Position numbers and translations under genes: made by a program. From Methanobrevibacter sp. (lineage in GTDB: Archaea; Methanobacteriota; Methanobacteria; Methanobacteriales; Methanobacteriaceae), in NCBI GenBank assembly GCA_017434525.1, contig JAFRFD010000017.1, positions 1 through 38,103 of the forward strand: a stretch of DNA of 38,103 nucleotides, written 5' to 3'. The notes beneath the pieces are model-generated. The model worked only from the letters and a program-made list of their open reading frames with translations. It was not told the DNA's origin and did no database searches. This document shows positions 10,337 through 22,001 of this stretch, one piece after another. Numbering within the stretch: position 1 is the stretch's first letter; each line of letters opens with the position of its first letter.

Positions 10337-11078
10337 TCCTAGATTTTTTATTGGCTTACCTGTTGAATTTAATAAAAAATTATTTGTTTATCCACCTACT
10401 GTTTTTGATGTTATTAGTAATGAAAAATTTCCTATATATAGATCAATTTTAACTATATCACAAGAAGATATAGAAGATAAATTACTTGAAAAAGGCGAGG
10501 AGGCGCTGACTTAGGGATATGTTCCTTCTCCCTTTGAATATATGCTTTCGCTTGCTTTTTAGGATAAAGAGAGTGAGTCATTGGTGAAAGAAGCTTTTTA
10601 GTTTTATATTCATGAGCCAGTTACTTTTTTGCTTAAAGAGAAAAAAGTATTAATTGGAGATTTAAAAAGCACTCTTAATGAGATTAAGCGAGTTGAAGAT
10701 TTAAGAATATTAAGTGAAGAAGAATACTTTGACTTTTAGAATTTAATTAGATAGTGTATGGGCGAAAAAGATGCAGCACCGCCGAATCCTAATGAAAATA
10801 TAAGAGTCAAAAAGATGAAAGCAAAAGCCCGTTATAGAGATAGGGTTAAAGCTAAAAAAGAAGGTATTACTTTAGGAACAAGTTTAGCTGCAATTTGTTG
10901 TATGGGAATTGGTATTAATCCACTTAATATCAGAGAGATAAGCTATTGTGCCATTGGTTAGTTGACCAAAATATATCAAGATAAAGAGAAATACTCTATT
11001 GATATTGATAGTTTACTGGCGGGCGCAAAAGCAAGCGAAGTTAAATTACAATATTGGATTAGGGAAGATAAAGACTAA
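10329..11078 (+). CDS. possible tail assembly chaperone
   Basis: This frame of 249 residues begins at ATG 10329 inside the end of the previous gene, without a clear ribosome site, so it is probably translationally coupled. Six TAG codons (10512, 10560, 10599, 10737, 10752, 10959) join the pieces. The C-terminal part has a lysine and arginine-rich stretch (VKKMKAKARYRDRVKAKK) and then a helical region, NPLNIREISYCAIGQLTKIY. Its style recalls tail assembly chaperones, which help the tape measure fold, although those usually sit between tube and tape measure genes. It could instead be another minor tail protein. Confidence 0.5.
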
Positions 11079-11101
11079 TTTTTTAGGAGGCTATTAATAC
11101 A

Positions 11102-11890
11102 ATGGCAACAAGTATACTTGATAGATATGGTATAAAAGAGGTCGCTGACGTTACTTTTTATAAACTTGATACAAATGGTAACAAAACCTTCCCCGTTTTA
11201 TATCTTGATACTTTAAAAGTTTCTACTATTGAGCAGACAGCTGAAAATACATCAGCTCGTGGTGGTAAGGGTAACCCTGAGCTTATTGTTTGGGACTATG
11301 GTAAGGAAATTACTGTTACTCTTGAAGATGCTCTGTTTTCTATGAAGTCAATGGCTATTATGTATGGTGCGGTTGACAATTCAAAGAATCCTCAGGTTGT
11401 TACTGATACTTCTAAACTTGAGACTATTTATAAGACACTGCCGAAGAGCATAATAGTTGGAAAAGGTAGTGAAGCAGATACATAGTTTACTGTAGATATA
11501 GGTGGAAAGAGCTTTACAGTAGCTGCTAGTAGTATTTCTTGGTATGCAGAGAACGGAATAGCAGATTCAACAGTTGATATTAGCTCCGCTGCATATGGAA
11601 CATTTGTGGTTCCTGTAAAAGATGTCCAGCAAATTGAAATTTCTGCTGCAACATTCCCTGGAAACTATTATGTAACTGGTGATACCTATGCTAGAAATGA
11701 AAAGAATGGTGAGGATGAATTCTTCCAGTTCATTATACCGAAGGCAAAGGTTATGTCTGAAGTTACTCTTACAATGGAAGCCGAAGGCGATCCGTCAACA
11801 TTCTCTATGAACCTTAGAGTTCTTAGACCTGAAGATGGAAAGATGATGAAGCTTGTTAAGTATGATATAAATACTGGTTCTAATGGCTAA
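11102..11890 (+). CDS. major tail tube protein
   Basis: The 262-residue protein starts at ATG 11102 behind TTAGGAGG and carries one TAG at 11483, joining two halves in the same frame. It has a beta-rich fold with ARGGKGNPELIVWDYGKEIT near residue 60 and FIIPKAKVMSEVTL near the end, a pattern found in siphovirus tube proteins. Codon use resembles the capsid gene. It is followed by its own terminator, as expected for a protein made in hundreds of copies. The next gene is a paralogue. Confidence 0.75.
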
Positions 11891-11910
11891 TAATTAAAAA
11901 TGACTTAAAG

Positions 11911-11936
11911 GGCGGAGGTTGGACTCCGCCTTTTTT
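11911..11936 (+). terminator. rho-independent terminator after tail tube gene
   Basis: GGCGGAG at 11911-11917 pairs with CTCCGCC at 11924-11930 around a six-base loop and is followed by six T residues. The stem can extend into AAA/TTT with one bulge. Confidence 0.88.
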
Positions 11937-11953
11937 CATAATGGAGAAATAAT

Positions 11954-12745
11954 ATGGATCAAAATGCTTTAATGGGTGCAAAAGAATTGTACGATGTAGT
12001 GTTAAAAGCTACTTATCCTATAGAGTTAGGAAATCGTACTCTTGAAGTCGGAGAAGTAATTTTAGCATTTGATAATATTCAAATATCCGGCTTTTAGGAA
12101 AATAAGGAAAGAATTACTGCACATGGCGGCTATGGTGATAGAGATTTGGTGTATTGGGAGACAACGAAAGAAGTTACCTTTACTTTTACTCAAGGAGTTT
12201 TTTCATTAGAGCATTTGGCGATGGTTAGTAATTCAAAATTATTTGAGTTAGAGAAGAATAATTCGGTTATTAATATAACTCAAAGAGAGAATTTAGAAAG
12301 TGACGAAAATGGAGAGATACAACTGAAGCATCTACCGGTAGGAAAACCTTTTTTATATGATAAGGAGACTGGGGAAAAGCTTGAATTTGAGATTTCTGGT
12401 GATATTATTACAATTAGTGAGCCGTATAAAGAAGTTTACGTGACTTATGAGTATGAGTATGTAGAGGGCGGCAGCGTGATAAAAATGGGTAATAGATTAT
12501 TTAAAGGGTATATATCATTGGAAGGAAAAACGAGATTAAAGGAAGATACAAGTGGACAAGTAGTAACAGGTATTTTTAAGATACCAAAGTTAAGATTAAT
12601 GTCTGATTTATCTATAAGACTTGGGCGCCAAGCAGATCCTGCAGTTGTAACTTTTAGGGCGGCTGGTGTGCCAGTTGGGGGTAGAGAGAAAAATTATGTT
12701 TGTGAATTGTACTCTCTTAACGATGATATAGATAGTGATATGTAA
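11954..12745 (+). CDS. second tail-tube-like protein
   Basis: This 263-residue protein starts at ATG 11954 behind ATGGAGAAATAAT and has one TAG at 12095 (SGFQENKE). It aligns by eye with the preceding tube protein: AHGGYGDRDLVYWETTKEVT matches ARGGKGNPELIVWDYGKEIT, and FKIPKLRLMSDLSI matches FIIPKAKVMSEVTL. It differs in a middle insertion with KHLPVGKPFLYDKETGEK. It could be a second tube subunit, a tube cap or a specialised ring, and it has its own terminator. Which of the two proteins forms the main tube cannot be decided from sequence alone, though codon use favours the first. Confidence 0.7.
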
Positions 12746-12750
12746 GAAGA

Positions 12751-12785
12751 ATCAGCATTAATTTTAATTAATGCTGATTTTTTTT
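12751..12785 (+). terminator. rho-independent terminator before tape measure gene
   Basis: ATCAGCATTAAT at 12751-12762 and its exact reverse complement at 12767-12778 form a 12-base stem with a TTTA loop, followed by seven T residues. The tape measure ribosome site begins shortly after. Confidence 0.88.
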
Positions 12786-12804
12786 GTTTTTGGAGGGAAG
12801 TGAG

Positions 12805-15800
12805 ATGCCAAAGAAAGAAGTTTTTAATTTAACTATTGATGTTGGCGCAAATATATCATAGGCACAGACCGCGGCAAAGTCTTTATAGTAGGCTTTTTCT
12901 AAAATTAATTTAAGTGATAATTTAAGAGGAAATTTAGACAAAACTTTCGCTAATTTAGAAAAGGAATTAAACAGCCTTTCTGCACTTACTAGTAAACCTT
13001 TTACTAGTATGAAGGATATATAGAAGGCAGAAAAGTCTTATGATAAAATTAATGATTTAATGGCTGAGCTAGTTGCTCAAAGTAAAAGTATTGAAGGTGC
13101 AGATTTAAGTAAATTTATACCCGCGGATGCTTTAAATAAACTTAAGTCTTTTAATACTTAGCTTGAGCAAGTTAGAAAAAATGCTCAGGCTCTTGAAAGT
13201 TAGAAAATAAGTATAGGTAAAGATTTAGAAAATGCTAGGAAAAAAGGTAATGATCTTAAAGATGAAATAGATTAGGTAACTGCAAAACTCCAATAGGCAG
13301 AAAGTAGTTCTGATAAATCTAAATCTATGCAAAATAGAATAGAAGGGTATAAAGTTACTTTAGCAGGATTAAATGTTGAATTAACACAAAATACTCAAAA
13401 ACAAAAAGAATTAAATGATGAACTTAAAAAATTAGAAAACGTAAAACCTGAAGGATTATAGCAATTACGAGAATCTTTAAAAGAATTTACTGGGGATAGT
13501 TTAAGATAGATCCCTCGCACTTTTGAAAGTTTGTAGAATTATATTAATAATTTACAAGCAGATGAAATAGAAAAAATTAGAGAAAATGTTAAGAATTTAA
13601 GTCCTGAAGCTTAGCGATTAGCTGAAGCTTTTGGAATAGTTCCGCAAAAAATTCGCGAAACAGCAGATGAAGGCTAGAGGCTTTCTGAAACAGCCGCGGA
13701 GGTAGAGCGTCTTAGTAATTAGGTAAAACAGTTTTTCTCAATTGGCAATACTATCCAACTCTTTAAACGTGCAGTGCGCGATGCTATGAATACAATTAAA
13801 GAGCTTGATGCTACCATGACAGAAACCGCAACTGTTACCGACTTCTCAATTAGCGATATGTGGGCGCAGTTGCCGCGCTACACTGATGAAGCCAACAAAC
13901 TTGGTACATCAATTAATTCTCTCTATAAAGCAACAACTCTTTATTATCAGCAAGGTTTACAGACAAATGAGGCTATGGCGCTTGGTATTGAAACCATTAA
14001 GATGGCGCGCGTCGCTAATATGGATGCCGCGCAAGCTACTGACTTAATGACAGCGGCTCTCCGTGGATTTAACATGGAGTTAAATGAGACGTCTGCCATA
14101 AGAATTAATGACGTTTACTCCGAGTTGGCTGCTGTAACCGCTGCAGATACTGATGAAATTGGTATTGCTATTTCAAAAACCGCATCAATCGCGCACTCTG
14201 CAAATATGGAGTTCGAGACGACGGCGGCGTTCCTCTCGCAAATTATTGAAACAACGAGAGAAGCTCCTGAAACTGCCGGTACGGCAATGAAGACAATTGT
14301 CGCGCGTTTTTCAGAAGTTAAAAAACTTTATAGTGAAGGACAAATAACCGGAACCGACGAAGAAGGTGAGGTTGTTAATGTAAATAAAATTTAGGAAGCT
14401 TTAAGAACCGTTGGAATTGATATGACAAAGTTCTTTACTGGTAAAGAAGGACTTGATTAGGTGCTCTTAAGGCTTGCTGAAAAATGGGATAGCCTTGATG
14501 TTGCTACGCAGAGATATATTGCTACACAAGCTGCCGGTTCAAGACAACAGTCACGTTTTTTGGCTATGATGAGTGACTATGACAGAACACTTGAACTTGT
14601 TGATGCAGCATATAATAGTGCAGGGTCTGGATAGGCGCAGTTTGAAAAGACACTTGATTCTGTGTAGGCTAAACTGAGTGAATTAAAAAATGCTTGGGAT
14701 TAGTTTACGATGGGAATTGCTAATAGTGATTTTGTAAAGGCTGGAATTGATTTACTTACAAAATTACTTAGTGTCATAAATGATATTATTAGTGCGATTT
14801 CTGGTGGAAATGGACTTGCAAAATCTGTTGCAAGTATTGGTACTGCTTTTTTGGCTTTGCGTACTGGTGCAAAGATATTTGGAGGCAGTGGTTTTATTGG
14901 TAAAATTTTATCTGTCCTTACTGGAAGCGCTGGGAAAAAAGAAGGAGAAAAAGCGGGAAAAGTTCTAGCTTCCGCTGTTTCTACAGGATTAAAAAATACT
15001 TTAAGTGGTAAAGGTAGCGAGAATGGAATTCTTTCTGCTTTTAAAGAAGTTTTTTCTACTAAGACTGGAGGTATAGGAGAAGCAATAAAAGGTTTCTTTT
15101 AGGGAGATACTTGGAAATCTTTAACCTAGAAAAAATTCGGTCTAAGTAAGGAAGATTTCTTATGGGATATTCTTGGGAATAAAAATGGTGAATTTAATAA
15201 TTTAGATCTTGATCCTGGTATAATTGCTAATAGTTTAAATGATGGTAATATTGATGAGGCTTGGGGAGAATTTAGACGATAGGTTGAAGAGTCTGGAGAT
15301 TCTTTTGATTAGTTTGAGTAGAAAATTCAAGATAGTCCAGAAATAATAACTGCTTCTGCTATGCAAATTTCTGCTGCATTTACAGGTGTAGGAGTAGCTT
15401 TATAGGGAATTGGAAAATTGGTTGGGGATAATGTTGCTGGAGATATTATTTCTACTTTTGGTACAATAGCTACAACTGTTGGCGCATTAATCCCTACTGT
15501 TTCAATGTTAGGAGATGCTTTTTTAGGAGCGGGCACATCTGCGAAAATTGCTGGTTGGATAGCGCAGAGTGGATGGATTTGGTTATTAGGTATTACAGCT
15601 GTTATAGGTACTATAATGGCTCTTGCTCAATTTACTCCCGAAAAGTAGCTTGAGCGTGCATAGAAAAAAGCTGAAGAGGCTTAGAAGGCTGCGCAAGAAG
15701 CACAATAGGCTTATGATGATTTATTAAGTAATAAAAATAGCTATGATGAACTTGAAGATAAAATTAAATCATTAACTTAGGGGACTCAAGAATGGAAAGA

Positions 15801-18800
15801 TGCTGTTTCAGAATTAAATGATAAGGTCATATAGTTATCTCAAGATTATGAAGGTTTAGAATTTGAATATGATAAAAACGGTGTTTTAAAAGTTACAAAC
15901 TGGGACGAGTTAGAAAAATAGGCAAAAGAAAAAAGAGATGATACTTTATATGAGTCTTTAACCTCTAATTTAAATGTTGCTAGGAAAACTGAAAAAGTTG
16001 CACGTTCTGAAAATAATAATAGATTAATAGAACTTAGAAATGAATTAACACAATTAGAAAATGAGGCGATGGAAGGTCATGGTAATGATAACTCTAATCG
16101 TCGTATGGAATAGATTAAAAATGAAATAAAGGCTTTAGAAGAAGGATATACAAAAAATGTGTCTTCTGCTTCTAAAAAAATAAAAGCAGAAACAAAAAAT
16201 TTATTTCTTGCTTTTATGCCAGATGAAGCAGTAGAAGAAGGAATTGCTAATGAATATGCCAGTGTTTTAACAGAAATTTTTACTGCAACTGGTCAAAAAG
16301 CAGAAGATATTGATTAGGCAGATTTAATATCTAAATTGAGTGGAAATACTGATATATTTGAAAATTTAAGTGAAGAAGAAATTGCTTTATTAACTGGCGA
16401 TTTTTCAAAAATTAGTACAGATACAGAAATCCCTTTAAGTGATGGTCTTAAAGCATTAGCTAAAGATTTTGATATTCCTATAGATAAGTTACAAGATTTT
16501 ATTGATTTACAAAATAAAGCTAATGCAGCAAGTTTTACTAAAACAAGAAATAATATAAGACATGCTGCAGGTTTTACATTAGATGATGCAGATAAAATTA
16601 TTGATAAATATGGAAGAGATATTAGCACTAAATTAGGTGATAATATGTCTTAGATGTCTGCTGTATCAGCTAGAAATTATCTTGCTACCTGGGAAAAAAT
16701 ATTTAAAGATAAAGGTAAGGATGTAGCAGAGGCGCTTCTCGACTTTAATGTTACTGACTTTACAAGTTTAACAAATTTAACAGACTATATGCGCGAGCAA
16801 GGACTTGATGAAGATCTTGCTGAAAAATATTGGCGCGCAATGGTTAATGGAGCAGAAAATTTTTCAATTACTTATAGTTAGATAGCTACTTGGTCAGAAG
16901 GTATAAGAAACAGCATGAAGGAAACGATGGAGCTAATCGATCGTTTAGAAAGTGGGAAGCTTAGTGCCGAAGATTTAACAGCCTTACAAAATGCTGGTTT
17001 AGATACAAGCAATAGATTACTTACTCCTGATGGTTATAAGGTGTTTGGTGTTGATTCTCAAGAGGCTAGACGCGCGCTTAATTAGGCTAATGCAGACAAG
17101 GCATAGAGAGATTTAGATACTTTAAGAAGTTTTGACCCTACCAATTTTGATATAAGAAATTAGCGTGATGTTGAATATGCTGAAAAATTATTAAACTTAA
17201 CAAGGCAAAAAGATGAAACTGATGAAGAATATGCTAAACGTATAAAAGAAACATGGGAACAAAACTTACAAATAGCGGAAGAAACTAATGATTATGCTTA
17301 GGCTGGTGTATATACAGCTGATGAAATGGCTGCTCGTGGAGGTAGTGCGTAGCAAATTCGTTATTCTGCTATGTAGGAAGCTTCAGATGTTGGTTTAGAT
17401 GTTGATGAATTATTAACTTATTCTGAAAAACTGCAAGATCTTTATGGTATAGAGCAATCAATGGCCGATCGTATTGCTCTTGACAACATGAAGATGAACG
17501 CTTCTATTAAGGAGCTTGCAGATAATTGGGATGAATGGGGCGAAGCATTAAAAAATCCTGCTGCTGGAGATTATGCAAGTACTATAGCCGCACTTTAGAA
17601 AAATATGCGGCAAATGTTAGGAATTACAACTGATTTATCAGAAAGCTTTTTAACAAATGCTGATAATATGAAATTAATGGCACGTGCAGCAGATGGTGAC
17701 GCTGAAGCCATTGATGAATTAAGAAAAGCAGCTTCAAAAGATATTGCTATGTCTCTTGGAATAGATGAAAATACTGCTTCAGAAATTCAAAACGTAGTTT
17801 CTGATTTTATAGATAGCGCTGATTATGAAAATTTAAAAATAGGTGCAGAATTTGATAATTCCTCACTTGAAGCTAGTTTTCAAGAAATGTTAGAATCGGG
17901 TGCCCTTACTGTTGAATAGATGAATGCTATTCTTGAGGGTATTGGCTGGTAGCCTCAAGTTACTTACGCCGAAATGCCTTTAAGTGAAGTAGAAAGTTTT
18001 ACTGGCAAATAGACAAATGATGTTTTAGTCCCAGATGGAGAAGGTGGATATACAACCTAGACGATTACATAGACGCAGACTGGTGGAATGAGTGGAGACC
18101 AGATGGTTCGTGTACCAATTTTAGGTAGCTAGGCAGTATAGGCTAAAGCAAAAGGTTATAATGTTGGTACAATGGCTTCTTTTAAAGGTAAAGGAGATTC
18201 TATTGTTAATTCTTCAAACAAGGGTTCGGGGAAAGGTAAAGGTGGCGGTGGTGGAGGTTCCAAGAAACAAAATAATTGGAAAAATCCCTACGATAAATAC
18301 TACAACCTCACCGAAAAAATTAATGAAGCCCTTCGTACTCGTGAAAAGATAGAGCATGACTATGATCGCATTCTCAAGCGCCGAGAGCGCACTGCCGCAG
18401 AATTACTTAAAAATTCTGCTCAAGAAATTGCAAATCTTCGTCAAGAAATTCAATATCAAAAGCGTCTTTAGGCAGGCCGCCGCGAACAAATTCAAAATGT
18501 TGGTAGTGAACGTTATGATAATGGCGATAAAATTACAACATTTGAAAAAATGGGTGTTACTAAATATGCTGGTTATAATTTCAATACTCAAACAATTGAA
18601 ATTGACTGGGCCGCCATTGAAGCTGTTAGAGATGAAGAACTTGGTAAGGCAATTGAAGCATATGTAAGTCGTCTTGAAGAGCTATAGGGATAGTATGAAG
18701 AGACCCAAGACACCATCGAAGAGATGGAAGATAATATTTGGGAAATTAATCAACGCGGAAAAGAGGAATATCTTAGTTTTGAGCAAAGGGTTCTTGATGC

Positions 18801-20238
18801 TTTAATAGCTGCCGATCAAAAAATAATTGATGATTTAAGCGCAAAATTCGAAGGTATTAATAGTGCTAATGATAAGATTCTGAATAGCATGCAAGAGCAA
18901 ATTGACCTTGAGCGTTAGATAAGAGACAACACTAAAACTGAAGATGATATTGCTCAAAAAGAAGCTCGTCTTGCATATTTACGTCGCGACACATCCGGCG
19001 CGAACGCAACAGAAATTATGAAGTTGGAGCAAGATTTAGCAGACGCAAGACAAAACTATACAGACACTTTAATTGATTAGGGAATGTAGAAGTTAAGTGA
19101 TGAAAATTAGCGTGCCGCAGAGTAGAGACAAGAATAGATTGATATTATGCAATCTATTCATGATTGGACGGTCGAAAGTGGCGGTTTTAATTAGAAGGCT
19201 GAGGAATTAATTAATGAAGCTGCTACAGCGGGAGAAGTAACTGAAGCAATTAAGACTTTGTTACAAGATAATGAAGGTTGGACTTCAATGACTAAGTTTG
19301 CTGGTGAAAAGTGGATGACTGATCTAGCAAATGAGTATAAAGCTGCCATGGAAGGTATGAGTAATTTTAAAGTTGATGAGGCCAAAACTAAAAATACTTC
19401 TTCTAAAAATACTTTAGCAGTTACTGATGCTAATGGAAAGAATCAATAGAATGTATGGTTTGATAGTAGTAAAAATAGATGGGTTGATAGTAAAGGAAAT
19501 CTTTATGATATTTATTATGATCCTAAAGCAAACAATGGATAGGGTGGATATAAATATAGTAATAAGTCTGCCGCACAAGATGAAAATGCTTGGCTTAAAG
19601 AATATTTAGATAGTATTGCTGGAAGTATTGGGAATTTGGGAAATTCTTCTGGTGGATCTGGTAGTGGGTCTAGTGGATCTAATGTTAATACTGGAAAACC
19701 CAATCCTCCCAAAAAATATTATAGAGCTTAGATAAAAGATGGTACTACTGTTTTATGGACTGGTACTAAAAAATAGAGCACTCCTGAAAATGCAGAAAAA
19801 GAAGGTAGAGAGTATTTAGCAAAAATGAGAAAAGAAGCTTATGAAGCATATGAACGTGAATTTTCACCAAGTTCAAAAGCATATTTTAGAGAGATTTTAG
19901 CAAAATGGAATCGAGGCAGAGCTTTTTCAATAGCTTATAAAACCGGTGGTCTTGCCGATTTCACTGGTCCTGCATGGCTCGATGGTACAAAAGCTCATCC
20001 TGAGCTCGTCCTCAATGCTCGTGACACCGAAAACTTTATCCAGTTAAAAGACATCTTAAGTGGTATGGGGTCTCTTGACAAACTACAAAATGGTGGAGAC
20101 AACTATTACAATTTTGACATTAAAGTAGATCAATTAGCAAGTGATTATGACGTTGATAAGTTAATTGGAAAGATTAAGAATGAAATAACAAAAGATGCTG
20201 TTTATAGAAATACAAATGCAATTCATTTAATTAGATGA
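12805..20238 (+). CDS. tail tape measure protein
   Basis: The tape measure sets tail length and is ejected with the DNA. The frame runs 2477 residues from ATG 12805 (GGAGGGAAG upstream) to TGA 20236-20238 and contains about 64 TAG codons, the densest use in the window. The N-terminus is coiled coil. Residues about 310-640 are the conserved TP901-type tape measure core (FKRAVRDAMNTIKELDATMT, TREAPETAGTAMKTIVARFS). Hydrophobic, glycine-rich segments follow near 640-720 and 850-945. Long coiled coils fill the middle, and the end has GGLADFTGPAWLDGTKAHPE, a typical tape measure C-terminus. At about 0.15 nm per residue a tail near 370 nm is expected. Confidence 0.95.
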
Positions 20239-20261
20239 ATTTATTGTACGGTATCGAAATG

Positions 20262-20305
20262 TTCTCCACTTATATTTAGAAAATATAAGTGGAGAATAAA
20301 TATTA
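20262..20305 (+). promoter_or_regulatory. 16-bp hairpin covering the endonuclease ribosome site
   Basis: TTCTCCACTTATATTT at 20262-20277 is perfectly complementary to AAATATAAGTGGAGAA at 20281-20296, with an AGA loop. The only ribosome-site-like sequence for the next gene, GGAG at 20291-20294, lies inside the 3' arm and the ATG is at 20305. There is no T-tract, so it is not a terminator. It should hide the ribosome site in long transcripts, as hairpins do upstream of T4 homing endonuclease genes. Confidence 0.7.
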
Positions 20306-21078
20306 TGAGAGCAAGTATTTTAAAAGAACTACCAAAAGAAATCCCAGTAGGTAGAGCGAATAATTTAATTGGGAAAAAATTTGGTCGTTTAACTGTGTTG
20401 TATAGATGTAATCCGCCAGACCATGTTAAAAAAAGAGATTAGACTTATTGGGTCTGTAAATGTGAATGTGGTAATTATATTTAGGTTCGTACAGGAGCTT
20501 TAGTTACTAATGGTGTTTAGTCTTGTGGCTGTTTACATTCAGAAGTGGCTAGATAGATAATGAATGAAGTTGTTAACAAAGCTGAACCATGGAATAAATA
20601 GAACTTAATTGGGCAACGTTTTGGAAAATTGGTTGCAATAGAAAATTATTCTCGTAATGGTAAAAGTTTCTGGAAGTGTAAATGTGATTGTGGCGGTTCA
20701 AGAGATGTAGAAACATATAATTTAGTTCATTAGAAAGTGTTTGATTGTGGATGCGGAAATTGTTCTACAGGAGAGTATTAGATTTTAAAATTTTTATAGA
20801 AAAATAATTTTCAATATAAAAAAGAGTATACTTTTCCAGATTTAATAGATAAACAAAATTTACGTTTTGATTTTGCGATTTTTAATAAAGAATAGTTATC
20901 ATGTTTAATCGAATTTTAGGGAGTACAACATTATTAGAAAAATAATTATTGGTTTACCCCTATTTTACAAAAGCATGATATAATGAAAAAAGAGTACTGT
21001 AAAAAACATAATTTAAAATTAATTGAAATTATGTATACAGATAATATTGAAGAGAAGTTACAGTTTTTATTAAAGTAA
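20305..21078 (+). CDS. free-standing homing endonuclease, EDxHD/VSR-like
   Basis: This 257-residue protein contains eleven TAG codons. The N-terminal 165 residues hold two related zinc-ribbon modules: IGKKFGRLTVL...CKCECGN...SCGCL and IGQRFGKLVAI...CKCDCGG...CGCGNC, common DNA-binding units of phage endonucleases. The C-terminus has LRFDFAIFN, then CLIEFQGVQHY and KKEYCKKHNLKLIEI, the pattern of the VSR-like EDxHD nuclease fold known from I-Bth0305I. It interrupts the usual order of tape measure then distal tail gene and probably is a mobile gene acting on related phages. Its heavy TAG use shows long residence in recoded genomes. Its ribosome site lies in a strong hairpin. Confidence 0.8.
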
Positions 21079-21105
21079 CTTTATTCGCTAAAAGGAGGAA
21101 AAGGA

Positions 21106-21984
21106 ATGGCATTAAGTGGTGACTTTATTGGATTCACCTTTAAAGGAGTCCATTCTTCCGAATTAGGAATTATCAGAACAAGTGATGGGAGCAGATACAA
21201 TTCTGAACTGCTCCCGTCCTTTAATGATAATACAGTTGCCGTTCCTGGCGGGGATGGGACTTATTATTTCGGAAGTTATTACAATCAAAAAATATTTCCT
21301 ATTTAGTTTGCGACTGATGAATTAACTGAAGTGCAATTTAGATAGTTAAGATAGTGGTTAGGCGATAAAGGAATTCATGATTTAATTTTTGATGAGGCGC
21401 CGTATAAAGTGTATAGTGCGAAGATTGCGGCGGTGCCAAATTTTAATTATATTTGCTTTGATAAAGGTATTGATGATTCAGAAAGAGTTTATAAAGGCGA
21501 AGGGACGATTTAGTTTGTGTGTTATTATCCATATGCTAGGTCGGTATGGAAAGGATTAAATTTGGTTCCAAATACAATTACTAATAAAAATGAGTGGGCG
21601 GCCGCCAGCAGAATACCAGCAACAGCGCCAACACTTAGTGGGGCAGATATAACTTTGTGGAATCCAGGGGATTTAGAAACTGATATAAATATTATTACTA
21701 CCGCTACTTCAGGGTTAACTTTTTCTCTTAATGGAAATATAAAGTTATCTTTAAATGATATAACACCTGAAGATGGCGATGCAAAAATTAGAATTAATTC
21801 TTCTACACATTTAATTGAAGGATTAGATAATAATAATGTTCCAACTGGTAAGTTGTATAATAAATATATTTTAAGCGGAGATTTCTTTAAGATACCACTT
21901 AATACATATTTAAATAATGAGTGGCAAGGAACTAGGTTAACAGGACCGGAAATGATAGTTGAATATGATTATCTTTATTATTGA
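21106..21984 (+). CDS. distal tail protein (Dit)
   Basis: The 292-residue protein starts at ATG 21106 behind AAAAGGAGG and ends at TGA 21982-21984. TAG codons lie at 21304, 21343, 21352 and 21511. The N-terminal domain (FIGFTFKGVHSSELGIIRTS, then VPGGDGTYYFGSYYNQK and WLGDKGIHDLIFDEAPYKVY) is the typical distal tail fold that forms the ring joining tube to tip. EGTIQFVCYYPYARS contains a TAG-coded Gln at a position where this family usually has Gln. The C-terminal half is probably a jelly-roll galectin-like domain. Its place before the tail-tip protein is standard. Confidence 0.9.
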
Positions 21985-22001
21985 GTTAAAAGGAGGGGCT
22001 T

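Noticed and set aside
20262..20296. The 16-base hairpin as a terminator for the tape measure transcript.
   Set aside because: No T-tract follows the stem; instead the ribosome site and start of the endonuclease follow directly.
20239..21105. An intron splitting the tape measure gene.
   Set aside because: The tape measure ends with a normal family C-terminus and TGA before the endonuclease, and no group I core was seen, so the endonuclease is free-standing.
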